A DNA stretch of 64,000 nucleotides from Arachis hypogaea (lineage: Eukaryota; Streptophyta; Magnoliopsida; Fabales; Fabaceae): contig NC_092044.1 in the NCBI RefSeq assembly GCF_003086295.3, positions 5,482,843 to 5,546,842 of the forward strand. The letters run 5' to 3'. Positions 23,859 through 33,137 of this stretch are shown here, piece by piece. Positions within the stretch are counted from its first letter, which is position 1, and each line of letters begins with the position of its first letter. The notes beneath the pieces were generated by a model. It was not told where the DNA came from and made no database searches. It saw nothing but the letters and a program-made list of their open reading frames with translations. A program made the translations under genes and the position numbers.

Positions 23859-24292
23859 TCAAAATATTAACAATGTCAAAGAAACCAAAAATAAAAGATT
23901 AATTATTTTAGTCATCCTAATTATATAAGTTTTTATTATCAAATCAAAATAAAAATAATAATGATAATATTAGATATTAGTAAAAAATATTGTAGTAATA
24001 ATTATTAAGATTATAGGTATGCATATATAATATTATTATTAATTGATAGAAATAGACAATAAAATAAAATAAATTTTAAAATATTTTAAATAATTATTGA
24101 GTTAATTGTTATTATAAATATATTGTTTAGATATTTAATTAAGGATTAATAACCTGTTGTTGTGTGTTGTTCGTTAAATAATATTTAATTAATATATTTT
24201 TTTATTGTATTGTACTAAAAATAGAAGTTTTAAAATTTATAAATATGATAATTAATCATTGTTCATTCTTAGTTAGTGAAGTAATTAAAGTA

Positions 24293-24344
<52 letters not shown>
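23859..24344. other. AT-rich spacer ending in (ATT)n microsatellite
   Basis: No gene is seen. The stretch 24291-24343 is an uninterrupted TTA/ATT trinucleotide run of about 17 units, ending directly at the LTR-like block. Confidence 0.7.
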
Positions 24345-27152
24345 GCTTCATGACCGAAACTGAACAAATTTAGTGTAATTTAAGTAATGAATTATGTTAG
24401 AAATACTAACTAATAAATATGAATTTGATAAATTATTTATGATTATTAATAAATTTGGTAGTATATATGATGAACCTCGATTAAATTAGTAGATAATTAG
24501 TCAATAAATTAGTTTTTAATAAGGAAGATTAAAAATGTAAATATTATATCAAATTAGGATAGAGCTCATCGAAACGAGAATTTTGACATTAATTTTAAAG
24601 AAAACGGTCTAAAATTGAGTCGAACGGGCTAAATCGGTTGAACGAGATCCAAACCAGGCCATTGACCCAACCGGACCAACATATTAAATGAGCACAAAGC
24701 CCATTTCCTTCAAAACACGCAACAGAGGCAGCAGCGCTCCAGGGGAGGAAAAGAAGGGAAAACATTCCCGAAACCCATACGGTAAGTTTCCGCTCCCGTA
24801 ACTTCTCCGTCCGAGCTCCGATTGCCGCATTGTTTGTGGTCACACGTTCACCGCATTGAGTTCTACGTTTCTACTGGAACAATTTCATAGGTAGCTTGTT
24901 ATTTCACCTCAGCCTCTTCTTTCTCCCAATTTTCGAATTATGAATAGGAATGTTGAATTTCGTTGATTTTTGATGTTTTAGGATCCAATTAGCTTGAGAA
25001 AAACTTTCACTCTTGCTTATGTGAAACTTGGGTAAGGTGAAGATACAATAATTTTATTTTAATTTCATTAAATTTGAGCTTTGAGTATTAAATTTGATAT
25101 ATATGTGTGTTATGAATGTGTATTAGGTTGTGAATAAATAATTGGAGCTTGAAATTGTGAATATTAAAACTTGAAGGAAGCTGATTAGTTGAATTTTGAA
25201 GGGGCTGCCTTGGTTTTAAATAATTTGCTTTGGTCGTTACGTGGAAATCGGCCAAGATATGGTTTAGGTTTCTTGCATTTAATATATAATGTGCTGTAAA
25301 AACTTAGGTTAGATGACCATAGGATAAGCTGGATTGCATGTGTATATTTAATACTTAGTATCCTGTTGATGAACATGGTTGGTTTGGTGCTTGTTGATTA
25401 ACTGGTGATTTAGTGAATTATTGATTTGAGGTATAATTATTGTGGAGGTTGTTGTGATAATGAGGTATTTTGTATTATGAGCCTAAGATTTGTGAACTAT
25501 GATTCTTAGTTGAATTTTGGTTGTTGGATTTGAATATTGTATGAGTATAATTGTTGATCTGAGGTAGATTTATTGTGGTGATTGTTATGATGATAAGGAA
25601 GGGTATGTTGAATTGAGAAGAATGCAGGTTTGGACCCAAAAAGGGTGGCAAAGTCTGAGTTTTAGAGGAGATGCTGGCAAAATTTTATAAAAATTAGAGA
25701 TTTTGTTTATATGATTATTTAAAAAGGTTTAGATTCAAAGGTTATATGGTCTGATTTTGAGTTATTAAGAAAATGAGCATGTTTTAAGTTTGATCCATTT
25801 AGAAAAGAATGAATTATGTTTTGAATTGGAACTATTGGTGGACGGAATGGGAAGTGTGATAACAAAGGATAATGATTGAATATGATTGATGTATGATGAT
25901 GAATGAGATGCGATTGAAAATGATGACGATGTTGATGAATTATAATTGAATTATTTATATGGCTTATGAATTTGAATGATCTGAGATACGAGATTCCCTG
26001 GATAAAGTGCCGTGGCTTGCCACCACGTGTACCAGGTAGAAAACTCGATACTCTATTGACCCTACGACGTAAGTGTGACCGGGCACTATATAAATTCCCG
26101 GAAATGTTACCCCCATTGAGCAATATTGATTATTTGAGATAAAGCTATGCATAGACTCATGGGGATGCACGTCGGGGGACAGTCTAAGTACAATTCAGAC
26201 TTGTCGGGTTGGCTGGATAACCGACAAATGAGCCTCATCAGCCATAGGACAGGTATGCATCATCTGCATATTACTTGAGTTACTTGCTTGTGCATTAGTT
26301 GGGTGTGCCTAACTGTACTTGCCATGTTAAATATGTAATTGTTACCTGCTGTATTTGTAACCTTCTTGTGCTTGCTTATATTTGTTTAACTGTCTGTGAA
26401 ATACTGAAGGAAGTGGAGGTATGGAGGATCGGCAATATGGGGTTTAGATTTAAGGTTAAGTTAAGTCAATTTTAGATACTCTTAGAAAACCACATTTTAT
26501 GGCTTCTGTTTAATACTTTAAGCTCTATAATCTGAGTGTAGGCGTTCTAGGATTGCCTCTGGCATTCCCATGACCTTATATATTATGTGTGTGGCATCTT
26601 TACCATACTGAGAACCTCTGGTTCTCATTCCATACTATGTTGTTATTTTTCAGATGCAAGTCGGGAGCTATCTCGTTAGGCGTATGGACTCTTAAAGCGG
26701 AGGGGTTACTGGGTAGTTTTGTTGTACAGTGATGTATATATATGTACTTAGCTTTCTCTCCGCATAACTTGTTCTTTTGATCCTCTTAGAGGTTTATGGA
26801 GAGGTAGGATTGTGTATATGTAGTTTTGGGTTTTGAACATATATGTATATATGTGTAAATATTCTCCGGCCAGTCTTGACTTCGCAGACTGAGTTAGGAG
26901 CTTGTTATTTTGTATTTTTGGCACTTTATTCCTACTTTTGTTATCTTATGTTTAATAGTTATGGTTTTCTTAGCATGCAAGTTAACTCGTTCCTTGAGCG
27001 TTGCGCTTTTATTTCGCGATTTTTATTTCCCTATTCTTCAAGGCTCCTAGCATATTATAATTCTTCTGCTATTATATATATACATTTTATTTTAGAGGCC
27101 GTAATACCATACCACTTTCGTTTTACGAAAAGGTTAGTGTGATAGGTGTTAC
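24345..27152 (+). mobile_element. Long LTR-like repeat (solo or truncated LTR retrotransposon)
   Basis: This 2.8-kb block has much higher GC than its surroundings and abrupt edges, each abutting a trinucleotide run, and ends GTGTTACA. It contains no gag or pol frame. Features include 24600-24900 (GC-rich, noncoding), 25980-26220 (CGTGGCTTGCCACCACG and CCCGGAAATG-type segments), a TATA-like TATATATATGTACTTAG near 26735 and GTTCTTTTGATCC after it. I recall closely similar sequence as a high-copy peanut repeat at the 3' part of a Gypsy-type element. No clear 5-bp duplication is visible, so the call is tentative. Confidence 0.5.
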
Positions 27153-27153
27153 A

Positions 27154-27208
<55 letters not shown>
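27153..27208. repeat. (AAT)n microsatellite
   Basis: About 18 uninterrupted AAT units directly after the LTR-like block. Confidence 0.95.
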
Positions 27209-27586
27209 GAGGTGTATTATACTTTTCAAAATTATTCTGGTTATATAAATAAAAAAATAATTATTATTATTATTATAAAATAAGTAGGTTTTAGACATTA
27301 TAAAATATAGTTTTACTTTATATAATAATAATAATAATAATTAGATTTATATTTTAGATTCATTTAAGTTTTATTAATTATTGTTAGAAGCTTATAAATA
27401 TAAATGTGGGAATTTTGTAAAATAGATTTAGTGTATTTCTAGTAGTTAGTAATATAATTGTTAATACAATTATATTATACTGGTTATGTGATAACGAATA
27501 TGAGATATTGTTAAATTTTATTTATTAATTAATTATGTTTATCTTTGTTTAATGTGTTATATGACTACGTTTTGTAGGGTTTACAG
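27209..27586. other. AT-rich DNA, likely intron 1 remnant of the PMD pseudogene
   Basis: No gene is seen. It ends with GTTTACAG, a usable splice acceptor before the PMD exon. Exon 1 of that gene was not found, possibly because the LTR-like block landed in the intron. Confidence 0.4.
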
Positions 27587-29480
27587 ATGTTGACATATAA
27601 CCACCTAACACCGTTGGATCCGTACAATTAAATTGTGAAGGGGTATTTATGAGAGACTGGTTTTTATCACATTTTTCATATTGGAGTAATCCAATATCAG
27701 TCGGCAATGGTTAATGCTTTGATTGAGAGATTGCGCCCTGAGACTCACACATTTTATTTTTTGGTTGGTGAGTGTACTGTGACATTGGAGGATGTGGCGA
27801 TAATTCTTGGTCTTCCAGTTACAATACCGATCCTGAGTAGTTATGAGGCCTTAGAGGCCGAATGCTTGCACCAGTTTGGTGTTGCACCTTGAAAGACAGA
27901 TTATAGGGGAAGCTTCATAAAATTAACGTGGTTTCAGAGAATGAAAGATCGTTTAGTCTTTAATGATGATATTCACATTTAGATGTACATAAAGTGACAC
28001 ATAATGTTATTATTTGGGACCATTCCGTTTGGAGACAAGTCTGGGGCAATGGTGCATTGAAAATTTCTATCGTTGCTCCGTAACTTCCCTGGGATCATAC
28101 AATTTAGTTAGGGATCGGTATGCCTGGCGCACTTGTATAGAGCATTGTGTATGGTATCTCGTGTCGACTGCAAGGAGATCGATGGTTCACTAACACTTTT
28201 GCTTATTTGAACTTGGATCCGTCTACCATTTCTTGCACCGATTCTCGGCAATTCCCAACTCTTTTCGATTGCAAGCAGGTAAAATTAATTATTATTTGCT
28301 TGTTGAAAAAATGTATATGTTGTAATATGTGCTGATTGGCCTTACAGATTTCATTCTCTTGCTCACGTTAGGAGATCGTTTGACGATCTGCAAGAAGGAC
28401 ATATATATGTTGTAATAAATAAGTATCTTATTTTGTTTAGCCATATTATTATTTGGTGTATAATCTTCTTTTACTTTCAATGTGTCCAGTTTATTTGGGA
28501 GGCTTATACAGTTGATCACATTGAGCCAGATGTGATTCCTGTTGACATCCGTCTGCATTCGGTTATTTGGAGTGCCATAGTGCCACTGATGATATCTTTC
28601 AAATGCGTTGAGTGGCATGAATTCGATAGGTTGATGAGACAATTTAGTTTGATGCAGGACGTTCCTCGTCAAGAGTGGAATCTAGGTGTAGAACACAGCG
28701 AAGTACTAACTAGACCTAAGAATTAAGATTGGTCTGTAACCCACTAATTTTGGGTGATGTAATAAATGAATCGGTATAGTCACATTCTTGCTGAGCCCCT
28801 GGTGCCTTTACAGCATTCTTTGAAAATTTACAGGTATTGATATCGAGGTACATATGGTGCCCACTTGCAATTGTTAGACCTCATATTTCAAGAGAATTAG
28901 TAGGGCAATCCAGTGCATAATCAGGAGAATCAACAGCAGCAACCACAGCCACCAGCATCGTCGCCGCCACCACCACTGCCACATTCACAGTCACAAGCAC
29001 AACAAGAGCCTGAGTCAGCCGAGTGTTTCTTGGTCCTATATATTCCTCACACTCATTCCTCGGATTATTTTATACCTTTAGTTCCATTACATCAATAGTA
29101 TTGGAGTATTCCATAGTTTGAATCAGGAGAGCAAGCTTCGTTTAGCCAGCTGTTTAAATTCATGGCTCCAGTGTCAGGTCACTCACATTTAGGTAATTAC
29201 GGTGACATTTCCACCCACCAGAGGGCGCACCTAAGTGGTATTGCTTCAGGTAGGAGGTCTTTGGATACGAGACCTCGGCATCGCACTTCCTCTGAAAATT
29301 CTGGAGATAGACTATCTGTTGACTCGAGTAAGAGTGATGATGCCACGGGAGAGATCATACAGAGCAGAAACCCACGACGTATTCCGATGGGTCTAATTAG
29401 GAGAGCAACAAGACAGTTGATGATGAAGTTGATGACTACCTAATAGACCATCTGGATGAGGATGAGGATGAGGATGACGA

Positions 29481-29516
<36 letters not shown>

Positions 29517-29564
29517 TGATGATGAGCCAGCCGATCAAAATGATGAAGACCGCGACGATGACTA
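27587..29564 (+). pseudogene. Plant mobile domain (PMD/MAIN-like) transposon gene, pseudogene
   Basis: Reads HLTPLDPYN, GFYHIFHIGVIQ, then ALIERLRPETHTF, GECTVTLEDVAIILGLPV, RGSFIKLTWF and, after several stops, LFGTIPFGDKSGAMVH, AHLYRALC and FIWEAYTVDHIEPDVIP. It continues HSVIWSAIVPLM, CVEWHEFDRLMRQFSLMQDV and a Gln/Pro-rich linker. It ends in an acidic tail, a GAC run giving about 17 Asp, stopping with TAG at 29562-29564. These are the ordered motifs of PMD proteins, known as host MAIN/MAIL1 relatives and as passengers of Mutator-like elements. At least six in-frame stops and a frameshift before the acidic tail show decay. A MURA-type relic lies downstream in the opposite orientation (31888-32244), the same layout as at 44.7-48.4 kb. 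Confidence 0.85.
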
Positions 29565-29579
29565 GTGCCTAGTGCTAAC

Positions 29580-29742
29580 CAGTGTTCTGAAAGCCAAACC
29601 GGACCGGCCGGTTCAATCGGGTTAATTGGAAACCAGTCTCCTAGCCGATTCGGTTGAAGTGAAAAACCGTTTAACAAAAAACCGATGAAAAAACCAGTCA
29701 AACCGGTGGTTATCCGATGAACCGAACGATTTTTTTACCGGT

Positions 29743-29808
<66 letters not shown>

Positions 29809-30919
29809 CTAAAGCCCCCTCCCTTCTCTCTGGCACACACCCACAACCCATTCACCACCCAGCCCCTCTCTCTCTGTCTTTGATCTCCACACGAAACCTT
29901 AGCCACTCTCTTTCTCCCAGACCTCCAGCTGCAGCAGCCAGCGACCAGTACCGCCGTCACCGATGAACTCTTCTCCTCAGCCAGCGTCGAGCCCCGCTGT
30001 CGCGATTCTCTTCTCCTTGATCGCTTCACCTCGCGTCGCCAAGTATGCTCGCTGTTGATGTCACCGCCTCTGTCTTTGTCGTCGCTGGCCACCTTGAAAT
30101 TGTGTCTTCGTCGGTCCGTCCTCATTGTCAATCCCTCTCTCTCGCGCATCAAGCCTGTCTTCAATCCCCTCTGTGCCCGAGCTCACTTCCCCTTTTCCAT
30201 CGCCGTCACCTGGATTCCTCTTTTGTCGCGGATCTTCAATTTACTTTTGCTTGTTTTTGTACTTTATTTGGTTTCTGATTCTGAGTTTGCTAATTTCTGC
30301 TTAGCTTGAGTTTATGAATTTCTGAGTTTGTAAGCAGATCCCTACCCTGCTTCAGTTTTCATTTTTGGGAGTTAATTGTTGTTTTTTGGATTTGATTAAA
30401 TTGATGGTTGCTTGTTTGTATGGGTTAATTGTTGTTTTTTCATTGCTGTCTTCTGCATTTAATTTCTGTTGGGTGCTGCTGTCTTCTGCTTTTTAGTTTT
30501 TTTTTTATTTTGTTAATTAAATGAATTAATCAAATTTTTGTGATTCTTTTTTGTAATTTTTAAATAATGATTTTGTTCTATTTTTAATTTGTTATTGCAA
30601 TTTGATTTCATAGTCTGTTTGTTTGATTTCAAATTTAAATTTAAATTATGATTATGTTTGCAAATTCAATGGTCAGTAGTTTTTACTGATTTGTTTGTTA
30701 GTTCTTATTATTAGGTTATAAATTAAAATTTTAAATTTTAAATTTTATTAGGTTAAATTTTATTAAATTTAAATATTTAAAATTATATAGTAAATTTTTA
30801 ATAATTTTATTTAATATTTAATGAAACCGGTCGAACCCGATTGAATTCCGGTCGAACCATTAAACCAGTAAACCAGTCACCTCACCGGTTTATTGACCGA
30901 TCCGGTTCTCGCAACCTTG
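29580..30919. mobile_element. hAT-type non-autonomous element, 1,340 bp
   Basis: Flanked by a perfect 8-bp duplication GTGCTAAC (29572-29579 and 30920-30927). The ends CAGTGTTCTGAAAGCC and the complement of CAAGGTTGCGAGAACC are imperfect TIRs, with GACCGG/CCGGTT motifs just inside both. An 8-bp duplication with CA...TG ends is typical of hAT. The interior has a pure (AT)n run and a CT-rich, GC-richer stretch (29820-30300) but no transposase. It lies 15 bp beyond the PMD stop codon. Confidence 0.85.
29749..29801. repeat. (AT)n microsatellite
   Basis: About 26 uninterrupted AT units inside the hAT element. Confidence 0.95.
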
Positions 30920-30927
30920 GTGCTAAC

Positions 30928-31887
30928 CATACTTTGCAATAACTTATGGTGTAGTTAAACTTCTACTATACTTCCGCAATGACTAATTTTACCATTATAG
31001 ATGGGTCAACTTCTACCAACGGCTTTATTACTTCTGCAATTGTCTTGGAATCCAATTTCAAACTGTCTTAAAAAATGGTGAGTCTAGTACAAGTGTGACT
31101 ACCATTGTACCTTCTTATCTCCCACTAGTACTTTTTGCATACTTTGCTCACCCTAATCAGCCAATGACAACATACATGCATCATATTATGTACATTTAGT
31201 AGAATATTGTCGATTCTGACTCATATACCTCATAATCTATACCTCTATGGATGGTATAATCTTTCATCACCTTAATTACTGTCTCCCTAGAACTGAATTT
31301 CATTCTCAGGGTGAATTTACCTTCCACCACAACAAGAAGCTCTGCTACGATCACACCACAAAATATATAGTTTGATAAATAATTATTAAGTATATGTCTT
31401 AACAGTTAAAATTTATCCATAAATTATAAATTATAACTCAATATTTGTTATTGTCCAAAACATAAATATAAATAAGTCATCAAATGCTATTTAATAAATT
31501 AATAACCATACAAAAATACGATTTAATAAATTAAAAAATATACATAAATAATTAATAGATAAATATAAACAGTTTATTATATGCTATATTTTAGCTAAAC
31601 AAATAACAATTACATATACGTCTTAAAAGTTAAAATCTATGTATAAATCATAAATTATAATTCTCATTATCCAAATATGAATATAAATAAATAATCAAAT
31701 ACTATTTACTAAATAAAAAATATACATAAATAATTATTAAATATATATAAACAAGAAATTATCCTATATTTTAACTAAATAAATAAGCTACCAAATGCTA
31801 TTTAATAAATAATATTTCACAGATCATATATGTTGGTCATGTTACCTAATCGATCTATAATATTAATCTATCATACAAATATCTAAA
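30928..31887. other. AT-rich interval between PMD and MURA relics
   Basis: No reading frame of note. Tandem-like AT repeats recur (ATAAATAATTATTAAATATA near 31375 and 31725). It probably represents the decayed middle of the Mutator-like element. Confidence 0.4.
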
Positions 31888-32244
31888 TTACATGCCTGCA
31901 TTTATATATTGAAAAAATTTTTGTGTATGCATGGCCTTCAAATCTAATGAACGCATGAAAGTAGGCTCATCAAATGGATGTTGATTTGCTAGTGCATTTA
32001 CCACCTCCGCCACATCTGCTTCCATAGTACCGTCAGCTTGATCTTCGTCTTCGCCCGGATTAACGACCTCATAGTTACTTTCAAATTTTTTCTCGCTATC
32101 ACTATTATAATCTTCCAATTCAATATTTCGTCGATCCGCTTTAGATTGCTCCAACTCAATATACAGTTTGATGAACGATATTTGGGATCGAGTTTCAATA
32201 TACACTCTGAAAATATTTCTTACATGCTCGCATACAAACTTCAC
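31888..32244 (-). pseudogene. MURA-like transposase amino-terminal relic
   Basis: Minus-strand frame with the exon body FIKLYIELEQSKADRR, NIELEDYNSDSEKKFESNYE, VVNPGEDEDQADGTMEADV, ALANQHPFDEPTFMRSLDL and FFQYINAGM. This matches the acidic linker that I recall between the PB1-like amino end and the zinc-finger/catalytic core of legume Mutator transposases. A likely acceptor (ATATTTTCAG) sits about 30 codons in, so the first residues of the open frame are probably intron. The frame ends where the DNA-binding and DDE catalytic domains should start; neither is found to the left. The PMD relic converges on it from the other side. Confidence 0.65.
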
Positions 32245-32424
32245 TCATTCAAATGTTTGTAACAAAATTTGTCCATGATAATATACTCACATTAAACACT
32301 CTCAACCTCGGTATTATTTCTTTTGAAACAATGGAGAGAAAAAATGAGAGGAGTTTCAGAAGATCTGAGACTTGAGAGACGAAGAAGAAGTGGAGAGTTC
32401 GGCTAAGCTCAGGTATATATAAAC

Positions 32425-32685
32425 AAAGAAATCGGACGATTCATTCGAATGTCTTTTTATCATTTCAAATTTTTTAAACAACTCAAATCGACGGTCTGAT
32501 TAGCGGTCTAACGAAATAAAAAAAATTAAAATCATGAAATCGGCAGGTCTAGTTTGCTTACTCCAAAAGATCGAACATTTTTGTCCAATTCAAATCAGAC
32601 CGTTCGATTTATATTATTTTCTCTCTGCAATGAAATCGAATAGTCCGATTTCTTCTCCTCCAATTCAAAAAATTATCGCCGTTAC
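32425..32685. repeat. AAATCGG-type palindromic repeat array (subterminal)
   Basis: About six copies of AAATCG(G)A or its complement TCCGATTT within 260 bp, several paired as imperfect palindromes (for example AAATCGAATAGTCCGATTT at 32632). The array lies upstream of the MURA relic, exactly where the AAACCGTGG arrays lie in the 44.3-kb element. A related array is at 61865-62035. Confidence 0.7.
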
Positions 32686-33121
32686 AATCGTATATAACAC
32701 ACATCTAATTTTCATATTAAAAAAAATTAGCCAAACTTATCGCGTTATCAAAAAACAATATGTTAGATTTTGAATGATATATACTCTCTAATTACTTAGA
32801 GATTAATATTTATTTTATTGATTGTGGCCTTGTGGGTTCTTTTGGAACTTATAGCTGAAATGTCACGTTAAGCGCATAGCCAACTCAATATTTCATTACC
32901 TCACTTCAATTTTATGCTAAGGGTTGAATGGTTTTATAACAAAATTTAACAAAAGAGTAGAGTATGATCAATCCATGATGTTTAGAGTTTGACACAATAA
33001 TATTATAATAAATGGCTGATTTCTATCAGTCAAAAGTGAAATAAATATATTGTAATATATTGCTAATTTCTATTGTATTTTTTTTAGAAAAAGGGAAAAG
33101 ACTTGAGTTTTATCTATAATA
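32686..33121. other. AT-rich spacer
   Basis: No gene or clear repeat is recognised. Confidence 0.5.
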
Positions 33122-33137
33122 ATATGAGTTTAATTTT

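Noticed and set aside
29393..29701. Minus-strand frame with a long Arg/His run
   Set aside because: Produced by reading the GAC repeat of the PMD tail backwards and crossing the hAT boundary.
30045..30309. Two overlapping frames in the hAT interior
   Set aside because: CT-rich sequence open in several phases, no conserved content. Captured 5' untranslated sequence is possible but unsupported.
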